A stretch of DNA of 64,000 nt from Candidatus Palauibacter polyketidifaciens (GTDB lineage Bacteria > Gemmatimonadota > Gemmatimonadetes > Palauibacterales > Palauibacteraceae). The notes under the pieces were generated by a model. It was not told the origin of the DNA. It saw nothing but the letters and a program-made list of their open reading frames with translations, and ran no database searches. The first letter of the stretch is position 1, and each line of letters starts with the position of its first letter. Location of the stretch: NCBI RefSeq assembly GCF_947581785.1, contig NZ_CANPVO010000039.1, forward strand, positions 55,165 through 119,164, read 5' to 3'. A program made the translations under genes and the position numbers. Below, one piece after another: positions 1-9,318 of the stretch.

Positions 1-372
1 GAAGAGCGCGCCCGGACCGGCCATATCGTGCGGTGCGTCCTGACCGTCGACCCATGCGATGGCATCGTCCCGCACCACCCGCGATCGGTCTTCGAGATCG
101 AGCATGGCGACATTGCGGCGCAGCAGCGCAACCGCCCGGCGATCCGACTCGACAAAATGGACGTGCGCCGCGCCCCGCGACAGCGCTTCGATCCCCAGCG
201 CTCCGGAGCCGGCGTAGAGATCGGCGACCCTGGCGCCGTCGACATCCCCCGCGAGCGCGGAAAACCAGGCCTCCCGCACCCGCCCCGCCGTCGGACGCGT
301 GCGCCGTCCACGGGGGGCCTCGATGAAGCGGCCGCCCAGGTCCCCGGCGATGATGCGAAGCCTGCGCGTCAG
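1..372 (-). CDS. rsmD: 16S rRNA (guanine966-N2)-methyltransferase RsmD, 3' part outside the window
   Basis: This is the N-terminal 124 or so residues of a Rossmann-fold rRNA methyltransferase; the C-terminal half, including the catalytic NPPY region, lies beyond the window edge. The translation begins LRIIAGDLGGRFIEAP and continues through RPTAGRVREAWF and the SAM-binding DLYAGSGALGIEALSRGA, which is the RsmD signature. The family modifies G966 of 16S rRNA during 30S assembly. No ATG or GTG stands in frame near the conserved start. The candidates are CTG at 372 and TTG at 405, the latter inside the end of the preceding zinc-ribbon gene, so the start is unresolved. The gene directly follows that gene on the same strand and is probably translationally coupled to it. 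Confidence 0.85.
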   Translation of the reverse strand, partial: MTRRLRIIAGDLGGRFIEAPRGRRTRPTAGRVREAWFSALAGDVDGARVADLYAGSGALGIEALSRGAAHVHFVESDRRAVALLRRNVAMLDLEDRSRVVRDDAIAWVDGQDAPHDMAGPGALF

Positions 373-1106
373 GCGAGAGATCCCGGGTAGAGGATGATCC
401 CGCAACCCTCGCAGATGGCGAGATGCCGCCGCGCCCGAATCTCGGTCTGCTGCTGCTTCGGTATCGCCGTATAGCAGCGGCCGCATACCCCATCGACGGT
501 GAGTTCGGCGAGCGCGGCCTGACGCCCACCTCCGCCCGCCGTGCGGTACAACTGCAGCGCCCGGCGGTCCAGCCGGCTCTCCTGCGTCCTCCGACTCACG
601 CCGCAGTGCTGGAGATCCCCCTCGAGCGTCGCCCGCAGCCCTTCCACGGCGGTGCTCCGCTCCGCCAATTGCGCGGTCGCCTCCCCGAGCTCCGCTTCCG
701 CGGCCTTCAACGCCCCGCGCGCGGTCTCCACATCCTGCATCGCGTCGAGCTGGTCATCTTCCGCCGCACGCAGGTTGCGCCGGGCCGTGTCCGTTTCGCT
801 CCGAACCGCGAGATGCTGCTGCATGTTCGCGACTGCGACGGATCGCGCCTCCAGACGTTTGAGCGTCGCTCTGCCCGCCTCCACGGCTCGATGGAACTGC
901 CTGACGCGCCCTTCCGCCTCCTCCACCTCCGCCCGGATCCGCGCGACCCGGGCTTCCAGCGTCTCCACGGTTTCCCGGAGTCCGGCCACCTCTCCGCCGA
1001 GACTCTCGAGTTCATCTTCTATCTTCAGGATCCTGTGATCGATTTCCTGAAGGGTGAGTAACTCCTCGACGATATCAGTCCCTTGCATACTCTCCCCGGC
1101 TGTCAT
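369..1106 (-). CDS. Coiled-coil protein with C-terminal C4 zinc ribbon (CT398-like)
   Basis: A 245-residue protein. The first 180 residues are a long, charged, heptad-rich coiled coil (for example LESLGGEVAGLRETVETLEA). The C-terminal 60 residues hold a four-cysteine zinc ribbon, CGRCYTAIP then CEGCGIILYP. This is the architecture of the widespread CT398/zf-RING_7 family, whose biochemical role is poorly known; a nucleic-acid or GTPase-adaptor role has been suggested for relatives. The ATG at 1106 overlaps the dnaG stop as ATGA, which supports this start, although MQGTD six codons later is possible. The context between dnaG and rsmD suggests an information-processing housekeeping role. The family call is firm; the function is not known. 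Confidence 0.85.
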   Translation of the reverse strand: MTAGESMQGTDIVEELLTLQEIDHRILKIEDELESLGGEVAGLRETVETLEARVARIRAEVEEAEGRVRQFHRAVEAGRATLKRLEARSVAVANMQQHLAVRSETDTARRNLRAAEDDQLDAMQDVETARGALKAAEAELGEATAQLAERSTAVEGLRATLEGDLQHCGVSRRTQESRLDRRALQLYRTAGGGGRQAALAELTVDGVCGRCYTAIPKQQQTEIRARRHLAICEGCGIILYPGSLA

Positions 1107-2908
1107 CGCTGCGTGGCCGTAGTCCGCCCTGCTTCAGCGGCCGGCATGAACGCTCCCGACTCGCCCGCGGCCCGAAGTTCGCGCACGAGTTCCTGTTTCT
1201 CGTCCAACAATCGACGTTGCTGCTCCGGCTCCGCAAGCTCGATCGCGCGGCCGATCTCCTCGATCCGTTCACGATGCCGCCGGTAGAGGAGGCGACGCAC
1301 CACGGCGTCGAAGACCCGGGCGGCGTCCGGGAGCTCCCGATCGGACTCTCGCAGCGTCTTCGCCAGTTCCCCGGCGGCGGCGGAGGCGGACGCCCAGTCG
1401 GGAGAATCGACCCCCTCGTCCGATGCCGCCGCCAGGATCTCGAACAGCTCGCGCGACCGCGGGTCGGACATGTGACCGGGCGCGAGCCCGACGCGCACGG
1501 CCTGCCGCGTGAGCGTCGGGTCACGAACGAGCAGGAGGAGGAAATCGTACTCCGTGCGCGAGGCCGGCGAGGGTCCACGCCGGGCGCGTCCCGGTTCGGC
1601 GGCCGGGGAACGGCGTCGAGGTGGGGAACGCTCGAGGCGCGCGATCTCGTCCACGAGCGTCTCGCGCCGTATCCCCAGGCCTTCCACCGCCCGGTCCACG
1701 TAAATGTCGCGGAGCGCCGGATCGGAGACCGCCCGCAGCGTACTGAGCAGGCCATCCACCGCCCGACGCCGTCCCTCCACCCGATCCAGGTATCCCTCGC
1801 GGCGAAGGATCTGGAGCTTGCGCTCGAGAAGATCCACCGCATCGTCCAGAAGCTGCCGGATGGCGGACGGACCGTCCCGGCGGATGAGGGAGTCGGGATC
1901 TTCCCCGGACGGGAGCGACACGACCATCGGGTGAACCCCCGCGGCCAACAGGATGTCCCCGGTCCTGAACGTCGCGCGCAGCCCGGCGAGATCGCTGTCG
2001 TAGAGCAGGTAGGCCCGTTTCGTGTATCGGCCGATGCGGCGAGCCTGGTCCGCCGTGAAGGATGTCCCCAGCCCGGCGACCGCAAAGCCGAGGCCGGCCC
2101 GGTGCAGTGCGATGACATCGGTGAACCCCTCCGCGACCGCGGCGTGGCCCTCGCGTCGCATGGCGTGCCGCGCCCGGTTGAGTCCGTACAGCTCTTTTCC
2201 CTTGTGGAAGACGGGCGATTCGGGCGAATTGATGTATTTGGGCGCATCGGAGGCGGCATCGAGGATGCGGCCACCGAAGCCGATCGGGCGGTCGCGCAGA
2301 TCATGGATCGTGAACATGAGACGCCCGCGAAAACGGTCGTACGGCTCTTCCGCTCTCTCGCTCGTCGCAAGAAGCCCGAGCTCGAGCAGCGCCCGCTCCT
2401 CGATCCCGTGCCGGGCCGCGGCGGTGCGGAGCGCACGCCATTCGTCGTCTGCGTAGCCCAGCCCGAAGTCGAGCGCCTCCTCCAGCGAAAGTCCGCGCCC
2501 CTGGAGATAGGCGCGTGCGCCGGCGCCGGCCGGTTCGCGCAGCCGGTCCCGGAACCACTCGGCCGCGAAGGCGAGCACTCCGCGAAGCGGCGCATACGGA
2601 TCCTCGCGTCGCTCCTCCCGGTCGGGAACCTCGATCCCGACTCTCGCGCCCACGAAGCGCACCGCCTCCGGGAAATCGAACCCGAGGTGCTTCATGATGA
2701 AGCCGAAGACGTCCCCGCCCTCCCCGCAGACGAAGCACTTGAAGATCTGGCGCTGCGGGTCGACGGCGAAGTTCGGACCGTCTCCGCCGTGCAGCGGGCA
2801 GGGTCCGCGATAGCTCTTCCCCGATCGTCGAAGCTGAACGTACTCTCCCACGATCTCGAGGATGTCGGCCCGTGCGCGGATGTCCTCTACGAGGCTGTCG
2901 CTCACCAC
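1103..2908 (-). CDS. dnaG: DNA primase DnaG
   Basis: This 601-residue primase makes RNA primers for replication. The N-terminal CHC2 zinc domain is visible as Cys37, His40, Cys58 and Cys61 (CPLH ... CFVC). The RNA-polymerase core follows, with TOPRIM acidic residues Glu260 (AVAEGFTDVIALH) and the DSD motif at about 304-306 (YLLYDSDLAG). The C-terminal third, after an Arg/Pro-rich linker at about 430-450, is the helical region that normally binds the DnaB helicase. Length is normal for the family. It begins shortly after the mutS2 stop with a 30-base gap and overlaps the downstream zinc-ribbon gene by 4 bases. No rpoD follows it, unlike the classic macromolecular-synthesis operon. Confidence 0.97.
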   Translation of the reverse strand: MVSDSLVEDIRARADILEIVGEYVQLRRSGKSYRGPCPLHGGDGPNFAVDPQRQIFKCFVCGEGGDVFGFIMKHLGFDFPEAVRFVGARVGIEVPDREERREDPYAPLRGVLAFAAEWFRDRLREPAGAGARAYLQGRGLSLEEALDFGLGYADDEWRALRTAAARHGIEERALLELGLLATSERAEEPYDRFRGRLMFTIHDLRDRPIGFGGRILDAASDAPKYINSPESPVFHKGKELYGLNRARHAMRREGHAAVAEGFTDVIALHRAGLGFAVAGLGTSFTADQARRIGRYTKRAYLLYDSDLAGLRATFRTGDILLAAGVHPMVVSLPSGEDPDSLIRRDGPSAIRQLLDDAVDLLERKLQILRREGYLDRVEGRRRAVDGLLSTLRAVSDPALRDIYVDRAVEGLGIRRETLVDEIARLERSPPRRRSPAAEPGRARRGPSPASRTEYDFLLLLVRDPTLTRQAVRVGLAPGHMSDPRSRELFEILAAASDEGVDSPDWASASAAAGELAKTLRESDRELPDAARVFDAVVRRLLYRRHRERIEEIGRAIELAEPEQQRRLLDEKQELVRELRAAGESGAFMPAAEAGRTTATQR

Positions 2909-2938
2909 GATTCCACCCCTACCGCCCGCAAGTCTCGC

Positions 2939-5323
2939 TCACTCGAACTCCACGACCGTGACGCCTGTTCCCCCTTCGTTCGATTCGCCGGCCCTGAGGA
3001 TCCGGATCCGGGGATCCCCGGCGAGCAGCTGCCCGACCCGCTCCCTCAGCGCGCCCGTTCCCTTGCCGTGAATGATTTTTAGCCACGGGAGATCGCCGAC
3101 CACCGCCGCATCGACGGCCGGGTTGAGCATTCCCTCGACCTCGTCGACGCGCAGGCCCCTCAGGTCGACCTCCGTGGCGGCGGTGAAATCCGGTCGGCGC
3201 TGCGCGGAGCCCGCGGCTTCGTGCAGCCGGGCCGGGCCGGACGAACGGGTCTCCGGTGCAGAATGGGGAGTCAGGTCCCGCAGCGGTACCGTCAGCCGCA
3301 GTTCACCGACCTCGATGACGCCGCGATCCTGCCGGATTTCAACGAGGCGCGCCGGCCGGTCGGACGCGTTCCACCGCACGGCATCGCCGACTCGCACCGC
3401 TCGCGCCACCGATGGAGGCTCGGACTCGCCCAGGGCACGAAGAGCGCGGGAAGACGTCCGGAGCGCCCGCTCCACCTCCCCCCGCGCGGCCCGCTTCGAC
3501 TCCCGGCGGCGCACCTCATCCCCCGTGGCGAATTCGGACTCGAGGCGTGAGATCGCCGCTTCCACCTGCTTTCGCGCCTCGCGAAGAACCGCAAGCCGCT
3601 CCGCCTCCCGTTCAAGAGCGGCGGCGCGCTCCGAGTCGGCCAGGGCAGTCTCCCGGGACGCGAGATCGCGTTCACGGTCGGCCGTCTCTCCGGCCCGGCG
3701 CTCAAGCTGCGTACGAAGGTCTTCGACCTCGCTCCGTTCGGTCTCGAGCCGGGCGAGGAGCGTGTCCAGCGACACGTGCTCGGGTCCGAGCCGGTCGCGC
3801 GCAGCGGCGAGTACGTCTTCGGGGACGCCCAGCCGCGCCGCGATCACCAGCGCGTAACTGCGTCCGGGCCGGTCCCTTACGAGACGGTACGTCGGTTCGA
3901 GCCGTGTTCCATCGAATTCCAGCGAGGCGTTCACGGCAGCGGCCTTCTCGTCGCCGAGGCGCTTGAGGTCGCCGAGGTGCGTCGTGGCGACCGTGAGACG
4001 TGCCTGTCGAGCCAGCCGCCGCAACGATGCCGCCGCAAGCGCGCCCCCCTCGGCCGGGTCCGTGGCGCTGCCGATCTCGTCGAAGAGGACGATGTCCCGG
4101 TCGCCGGCCTCGTGCAGGATCTCGGCCAGGTTGCGCGCCTGCGCACCGAAGGTGGAGAGCGAAGCCTCGATCGACTGTTCGTCCCCGATGACCGCGAAGA
4201 AGCGACGGAAGAAGGGGATCCGGCTCCCGTCGCCGAGCGGCGGCAGGACCCCGCTCTGCGCGAGCGCGGACAGCAGGCCGAGCGTCTTGAGAAACACCGT
4301 CTTCCCCCCCGCGTTCGGGCCCGAAACGAGGAGGACGCGCTCGCCCGCCGAGAGATCGAGGTCGAACGGGACCGCTCCGCCGGCATCGAGGACGAGGAGA
4401 GGATGACGGGCGCCGCGGATGCGGATCCCCTCCGAAGGCCCCTCGCTGAAGGCCGGGGGCGATGCGTCCATCTCGCCCGCAAAGAGCGCGCGGGCGCGAA
4501 GCGAGTCCAGTTCTACTAGGGCGGTGTACGAGACGGCGAGTTCCGACGCGCGAGCGCGCGCGGCAGAGGACAGGTCGCGCAGAATCCGGTCCACCTCGCG
4601 GGCCTCGCGGAGTTCCAGCTCGCGGATCTCGTTCATCGCCTCGATCGCGCGCGATGGCTCGACAAACAGGGTCCGGCGGCTGGCGGAAGCGTCGTGCACG
4701 AGACCGCCCGCGATTCCCTTCCCCTCGCGGCGTACCGGGATGCAGTAGCGGCCGTTTCGGACGGTGACCGAGGCGTCGGGCACGCGAACGCGCTCCGGAA
4801 GCTCGCGGGCGTAGCGCGTAAGCTCGTCGACGAGCCGGCCACGTCGCGTCGCGAGCGCGCGACGGATGCGCCCAAGTTCCGGAGAGGCCCCATCCGCGAC
4901 CGCTCCCGTCGCGTCGAAGGTGCGCGCAATCCGTTTCTCGAGGGCCGCCTCACCCCACAACCGGCTCACATGCTCCGCGGGGAGGCCGTCGGGATCGAGA
5001 CGCGCGTCCAGTCGCCGCACGGCGCGTGCGACCGCCATGACCTGCGCGCATGCAAGCAACTGAGGCGGCTCCAGCGGCGCGTCTTCGATCGCGAGCCGCC
5101 GGAGGGCCCCGTCCAGCGGCGCGATCGTGTCCAGCGCCCAACCATCTCCGCTCTCGATGAGCCGCCGAAGCTCGTGCACCGCCGCGAGCGAGCGGACCGC
5201 GGAAGACGCGTCCGCAAGCGGCCGGAGTGCGTGTACCGCGGCGCAGCCCGCTTCCGACACGGCGCGTTCGCCGATCGCCGCCAGCACGCGGTCGAACTCG
5301 ATGACTCGGAGCGCGTGATCCAC
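2939..5323 (-). CDS. mutS2: Endonuclease MutS2 (MutS-like ATPase with Smr domain)
   Basis: A protein of about 794 residues. The MutS core (clamp and lever) leads into an ABC ATPase with Walker A GPNAGGKT (residues 335-342) and Walker B IVLFDEIGSATDP (about 411-423). A long coiled coil follows (about 520-640), then a C-terminal Smr nuclease domain with DLRG and IIHGKGTGALR. MutS2 acts in suppression of recombination and, in Firmicutes, rescue of collided ribosomes. I choose the GTG at 5323 (VDHALRVIEFDRVL, the usual MutS2 N-terminus), five bases after the HIT stop. The open frame extends further upstream, but only into the HIT gene. The frame is intact, with all ATPase motifs present. Confidence 0.95.
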   Translation of the reverse strand: MDHALRVIEFDRVLAAIGERAVSEAGCAAVHALRPLADASSAVRSLAAVHELRRLIESGDGWALDTIAPLDGALRRLAIEDAPLEPPQLLACAQVMAVARAVRRLDARLDPDGLPAEHVSRLWGEAALEKRIARTFDATGAVADGASPELGRIRRALATRRGRLVDELTRYARELPERVRVPDASVTVRNGRYCIPVRREGKGIAGGLVHDASASRRTLFVEPSRAIEAMNEIRELELREAREVDRILRDLSSAARARASELAVSYTALVELDSLRARALFAGEMDASPPAFSEGPSEGIRIRGARHPLLVLDAGGAVPFDLDLSAGERVLLVSGPNAGGKTVFLKTLGLLSALAQSGVLPPLGDGSRIPFFRRFFAVIGDEQSIEASLSTFGAQARNLAEILHEAGDRDIVLFDEIGSATDPAEGGALAAASLRRLARQARLTVATTHLGDLKRLGDEKAAAVNASLEFDGTRLEPTYRLVRDRPGRSYALVIAARLGVPEDVLAAARDRLGPEHVSLDTLLARLETERSEVEDLRTQLERRAGETADRERDLASRETALADSERAAALEREAERLAVLREARKQVEAAISRLESEFATGDEVRRRESKRAARGEVERALRTSSRALRALGESEPPSVARAVRVGDAVRWNASDRPARLVEIRQDRGVIEVGELRLTVPLRDLTPHSAPETRSSGPARLHEAAGSAQRRPDFTAATEVDLRGLRVDEVEGMLNPAVDAAVVGDLPWLKIIHGKGTGALRERVGQLLAGDPRIRILRAGESNEGGTGVTVVEFE

Positions 5324-5328
5324 GGCGG

Positions 5329-5664
5329 CTACCCCGGCGGCCAACCCATGCGGCGGGCACCCAGCACGTGGAAGTGCAGGTGAGGCACGGCCTGGCCACC
5401 GTCTTCGCCGACATTCGTGACAACGCGGTATCCGTCCTCCAGCCCCTCCGAGCCGGCGACGGCTGCGCACGCGAGAAGGAGTTGCGTTCCGAGCGGCCCG
5501 TCCGACAGAGCCGAGAGGCTCGACACGTGCGCCCGCGGAATGACGAGCACATGCACCGGCGCCTGGGGTTCGAGATCCCGGAACGCCACCCAGTCGCTCG
5601 TCTCGGCAACCACGTCCGCCGGGATCGCCCCCGAAGCAATGCCGCAGAACACGCAGTCCGTCAT
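5329..5664 (-). CDS. HIT-family nucleotide hydrolase/transferase
   Basis: A 111-residue histidine-triad protein. The N-terminal CVFCGIASG zinc-type motif is followed by VIPRAHV and the catalytic triad HLHFHVLG near residue 97. Relatives hydrolyse AMP-linked nucleotides such as adenosine 5'-phosphoramidates; the physiological substrate here cannot be told from sequence. The ATG at 5664 overlaps the rsmE stop as ATGA, and mutS2 starts five bases after its stop, so the three are very likely one transcript. The family is certain from the triad; the exact activity is unknown. Confidence 0.93.
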   Translation of the reverse strand: MTDCVFCGIASGAIPADVVAETSDWVAFRDLEPQAPVHVLVIPRAHVSSLSALSDGPLGTQLLLACAAVAGSEGLEDGYRVVTNVGEDGGQAVPHLHFHVLGARRMGWPPG

Positions 5665-6443
5665 GTCGACCTCTCGTCGTCCGCCTCGTTTTCGTCGTCC
5701 GCCAGAAGGGCCGCGGCCGCGGCGACGACGACCACTGCCGCCGTTTCGAACCTCAGTGTCGCCGAGTTCAGGGAAACGAGCCTGAAGCCCGCTTCCAGGC
5801 AGCGACGCCGCTCGGGACCCGTCAGGCCGCCCTCCGGCCCGACCGCGACGGTCAACGGGCGTCCGGCACCTCCGCCCTCCGAGCCACGGGGGATCGCGCC
5901 ACGGAGCCCTTGCCGCCCCTCCGCGTCCGCGAGCCACCCGTCCCCCCCATGGCGCCGGAAGGCCTCCCGGGGTTCCACGGGGCCTTCCAGCCGAGTGAGC
6001 CAACCTCGGCCCGATTGCTTCAGCGCAGCCCTCGCGCGGGCCTCCGCCCGCCGCAGAAAGCCCTCGGCGCGGCCGGCATCGGCCACGGAGCGCGACCGCT
6101 CCCACTCGATCCACGTGATCGTGGCGGCGCCGAGTTCCACGACCTTCTCCACGAGCCAGAGGGAGCGATCGCGATTCGCCACGGGAGCCCAGAGGTGAAG
6201 CGGGAGTGCGGGTACAGGCGGGCGCGGGGCGAGCAGCCGGCAGCTTGCGCCGCGCCGGTCCAGTGTAACGAGTTCCGCCTCCCAGCGGCGTCCGGCGCCG
6301 TCGATGACCTGGAGACGGCAGCCGGGGCGAATCCGGGCGGCGCGGAGATGGCCCACCTCGTCGCTCGCGAGTTCGGCCCGCGCGCCGACCGCCAGGCCCG
6401 CAAGACCGTCGGCGAAGAACGTTGGATCGCTCACGAAGGGCAA
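5661..6443 (-). CDS. rsmE: 16S rRNA (uracil1498-N3)-methyltransferase RsmE
   Basis: A 260-residue SPOUT methyltransferase. An N-terminal PUA-like domain (residues 1-75, with HLRAARIRPGCRLQVIDG) precedes the trefoil-knot domain. The SAM site is seen as VAVGPEGGLTGPE and LNSATLRFETA near the C-terminus; the usual LG.RILR.ETA is slightly altered to LNSATLRFETA. The family methylates U1498 of 16S rRNA. It is the first gene of the minus-strand run rsmE-HIT-mutS2-dnaG, and its 5' side faces the divergent tkt operon across 331 bases that hold a palindromic repeat element. Confidence 0.92.
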   Translation of the reverse strand: MPFVSDPTFFADGLAGLAVGARAELASDEVGHLRAARIRPGCRLQVIDGAGRRWEAELVTLDRRGASCRLLAPRPPVPALPLHLWAPVANRDRSLWLVEKVVELGAATITWIEWERSRSVADAGRAEGFLRRAEARARAALKQSGRGWLTRLEGPVEPREAFRRHGGDGWLADAEGRQGLRGAIPRGSEGGGAGRPLTVAVGPEGGLTGPERRRCLEAGFRLVSLNSATLRFETAAVVVVAAAAALLADDENEADDERST

Positions 6444-6604
6444 CGTATCCGCCGCCGACGGGCCATCGCCACCAGCCCTCGCGCGCTTCCGCGACGGAGC
6501 CTTTTCCGGTGGCGCCTCGAACCCTTATGTTCGCTCCGCCGAAGCGGCCCGCCCAGCACGAGTTGTCTCGCGCGGCCTCCGGCTTCCCGGCGTTGGGCCA
6601 GCTA

Positions 6605-6742
6605 GCAGCCCGTGGCAGGACCCTGCGTCAGCGGCGAGAGCGGTGAAGCGCTTGCCTGACAAGGAGCGACGAGAGAGCATAGCCGTTGCTATGTGATCGA
6701 GGAGCGCCGCTCGAACGCAGCAGGGCTTTTGCCACTGGCTGC
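6605..6742. repeat. Palindromic repeat element, member 1 (138 bp)
   Basis: This lies in the 331-base gap between divergent rsmE and tkt. Its ends form an imperfect inverted repeat: GCAGCCCGTGGCAGGA at the left, and the complement of the right end reads GCAGCCAGTGGCAAAAG. The centre is a hairpin CATAGC-CGTT-GCTATG (6678-6693) flanked by GGAGCGACGAGAG and CGAGGAGCGCCGC. A second element at 26884-27050 has the same plan, with a hairpin changed on both sides. It encodes no protein. Outside the element I see nothing else in 6444-6774 except the tkt ribosome-binding site (GCGAGGGGG). Confidence 0.7.
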
Positions 6743-6774
6743 CCAGGGCGATTCAAACTCGTGCGAGGGGGCGA

Positions 6775-8835
6775 TTGAACGAGACAAGGACCGCCGAAGC
6801 CAATTACGGGTCCGCTGCTCCGAGCGCGGATCCCCTCGTAGAATCCCAGTCCATCGACACGATCCGCACGCTCGCCATGGACGCTGTCCAGCGAGCCCGC
6901 TCCGGGCATCCCGGCACGGCGATGGCGCTCGCCCCCGTGGCATACGCCCTCTGGATGCGCCACATGCGGTACAGCCCGCGAGACCCCGCCTGGTTCGGCC
7001 GGGACCGGTTCGTGCTCTCCGCCGGCCACGCGGCGATCCTCCAGTACGCCGTCCTCCACCTCACCGGGTTCGACCTGCCCCTGCGGGAGATCCGCAACTT
7101 CCGGCGAGCGGGGAGCTGCACGGCGGGGCACCCCGAGTACGGCCACGTCCCGGGCGTCGAGACGACGACCGGTCCCCTGGGCCAGGGCGTCGCGAACTCC
7201 GTGGGGATGGCGATCGCCGAAGCGCATCTCGCGGCGGTGTTCAATCGGCCGGGCCACTCGATCGTCGATCACCGGACCTACGTCATCTGCAGCGACGGCG
7301 ACCTCATGGAGGGCGTCTCCTACGAAGCCGCCTCGCTGGCCGGACACCTGGGACTCGGCAAGCTCGCCTGGCTCTACGACGACAACAGGATCACGATCGA
7401 TGGCGACGTCAACCTCGCCTTTTCCGAGGACGTGAGCGGGCGATTCGAGTCTTTGGGGTGGCACGTGCAGTCCGTCGGGGACGCGAACGACCTGGCGGCG
7501 CTCGACGCGGCCCTCGAAGGCGCGCGGAGCGTGGAGGACCGCCCGTCCCTGATCATCGTCCGCTCGCACATCGGCTACGGCGCCCCCAACAAGCAGGACA
7601 CGGCCGCGGCGCACGGCGCGCCGCTGGGCGAGGAGGAGGTCCGGCTCACCAAGGCCGTGTACGGCTGGCCGACCGAGCCGCCGTTCCTCGTGCCGGACGC
7701 CGTCCGGAGCCACATGGGTGGGCAGGTCGCACGCGGCGAAGCGCTCGCCGCCGAATGGAGGGAGCGCTTCGAACGATACCGCGCGGAGCACCCGAAGCTT
7801 GCGACGGAACTCGAACGCCGCATCCGGTCGGAACTGCCGGCGGCGTGGGATGAGGAACTGCCGGATTTCGGCCCCGACGACGATCCGATCGCTACGAGGG
7901 CCGCCTCCGGCCGGGCTCTGACCGCGCTCGCGCCGCGCCTCCCCGAACTCATCGGCGGAAGCGCCGACCTGTCGGGCTCGAACAACACGTTGATCGACTC
8001 GCCGAACTTTTCCAGGGACGCGCCCGAGGGCCGCAACCTCCGGTGGGGCATCCGCGAGCACGCGATGGCTTCCATCGCGAACGGACTTGTCCTCCACGGA
8101 GGCATCCGGCCATACATCGCCACCTTCTTCACGTTCACGGACTACGCCCGGCCGTCGATGCGGCTCGCCGCCCTGATGGGACTGCCCAACATCTACGTGA
8201 TGACGCACGACTCCATCGGCCTCGGGGCCGACGGGCCGACGCACCAGCCGATCGAGCACCTCGCCTCCTTCCGCGCGATGCCCGGCGTCGTCGTGCTGCG
8301 CCCCGCAGACCCGGAGGAGACCGCTCAGGCGTGGCGCGTGGCGATCGAGCGAGGCTCGGGGCCCACGATTCTCGTGCTCACGCGCCAGAAGGTTCCCCAT
8401 CTCGCCCGCACCGCCGGCGCTGCCCGCGAGGGGGTGGGGCGCGGCGCCTACGTCCTCAGACCGGAGCCGGGCCCCCTTCAGGTCGTCCTCATCGGTACCG
8501 GTTCTGAACTGCAGGTGGCGGTCGAAGCGGCGGAAGCCCTCGAGGCCCGTAGCATATCGGCGCGTGTGGTCTCGTTTCCGAGTTGGGAACTGTTCCGGGC
8601 GCAGCCGCCGGCCTACCGGGAAGAGGTCCTTCCCCCCGGGATTCCGCGGGTCGCGATCGAAGCCGGCGCCACCCTCGGGTGGACGGAATGGGTGGGGCGG
8701 GATGGCGCCGTGATCGGAATCGACCGCTTCGGACAGTCCGCGTCGGCGGCGGACAACTTTGCCCGCTTCGGATTCACTGCAGAGGCCCTCGTCACGCAGG
8801 TTCTGGAGGCGCTCGCGGCGGAGCGACCGGCGTGA
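6775..8835 (+). CDS. tkt: Transketolase
   Basis: A 686-residue transketolase (ThDP-dependent two-carbon transfer between pentose and hexose phosphates). Visible motifs are the N-terminal [12 protein letters not shown] histidine, the ThDP/Mg motif [19 protein letters not shown] with [10 protein letters not shown], the pyrimidine-domain [10 protein letters not shown] glutamate region, and the substrate loop [18 protein letters not shown]. The start is TTG at 6775, preceded at five bases by a GGGGG ribosome-binding site. It is the first gene of a compact operon with rpiB (GTGA overlap) and tal. Downstream enzymes complete the non-oxidative pentose phosphate branch. Confidence 0.96.
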   Translation: MNETRTAEANYGSAAPSADPLVESQSIDTIRTLAMDAVQRARSGHPGTAMALAPVAYALWMRHMRYSPRDPAWFGRDRFVLSAGHAAILQYAVLHLTGFDLPLREIRNFRRAGSCTAGHPEYGHVPGVETTTGPLGQGVANSVGMAIAEAHLAAVFNRPGHSIVDHRTYVICSDGDLMEGVSYEAASLAGHLGLGKLAWLYDDNRITIDGDVNLAFSEDVSGRFESLGWHVQSVGDANDLAALDAALEGARSVEDRPSLIIVRSHIGYGAPNKQDTAAAHGAPLGEEEVRLTKAVYGWPTEPPFLVPDAVRSHMGGQVARGEALAAEWRERFERYRAEHPKLATELERRIRSELPAAWDEELPDFGPDDDPIATRAASGRALTALAPRLPELIGGSADLSGSNNTLIDSPNFSRDAPEGRNLRWGIREHAMASIANGLVLHGGIRPYIATFFTFTDYARPSMRLAALMGLPNIYVMTHDSIGLGADGPTHQPIEHLASFRAMPGVVVLRPADPEETAQAWRVAIERGSGPTILVLTRQKVPHLARTAGAAREGVGRGAYVLRPEPGPLQVVLIGTGSELQVAVEAAEALEARSISARVVSFPSWELFRAQPPAYREEVLPPGIPRVAIEAGATLGWTEWVGRDGAVIGIDRFGQSASAADNFARFGFTAEALVTQVLEALAAERPA

Positions 8836-9293
8836 GGCTCGCGGTCGGGGCGGATCACGCGGGCGTAGGCTACAAGGATATTCTCGCCGCGGAGCTTCGC
8901 GATGCGGGCCACGAAGTCGTCGACATCGGCACGCACGGGACGGACTCCGTCGACTACCCCGACTTCGCCTTCGCCGTCGCCGAGCGGGTGGCTCGCGGCG
9001 ACGTGGAGCGGGGGATCGTCATCTGCGGATCCGCCGTCGGCGTCTGTATCGCTGCAAACAAGGTGCCGGGGGTACGCGCGGGCGTCTGCCACGACACGTA
9101 TTCGGCGGCGCAGGGCGTCGATCACGACGACATGAACGTCCTCTGCATGGGGGAGCGCGTGATCGGGATCGCCCTCGCACGCGCGATCGCGGACGCCTTC
9201 CTGGCCGCGGATTTTTCGGCCGACCCGAGGCATCGACGCCGGCTCGAGAAGGTACTGGACATCGAAGCCCGACACCTGAAATCGGGCACCTGA
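8832..9293 (+). CDS. rpiB: Ribose-5-phosphate isomerase B
   Basis: A 153-residue RpiB/LacAB-family isomerase that interconverts ribose-5-phosphate and ribulose-5-phosphate. The N-terminus [15 protein letters not shown], the cysteine motif [17 protein letters not shown] and [13 protein letters not shown] match the family and include the active-site cysteine. The GTG at 8832 overlaps the tkt TGA, so translation is probably coupled. The length is typical. Its place between tkt and tal supports the pentose phosphate function rather than an allose role. Confidence 0.94.
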   Translation: MRLAVGADHAGVGYKDILAAELRDAGHEVVDIGTHGTDSVDYPDFAFAVAERVARGDVERGIVICGSAVGVCIAANKVPGVRAGVCHDTYSAAQGVDHDDMNVLCMGERVIGIALARAIADAFLAADFSADPRHRRRLEKVLDIEARHLKSGT

Positions 9294-9318
9294 GACACAT
9301 GATGGGGAGGGGAGAGAG

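Noticed and set aside
1217..3082. 621-codon plus-strand frame opposite dnaG
   Set aside because: Antisense to dnaG, no family motif, ends in the mutS2 3' region.
6628..8400. 590-codon minus-strand frame opposite tkt
   Set aside because: Shadow of tkt; composition is Arg-, Val- and Gly-rich and no motif is found.
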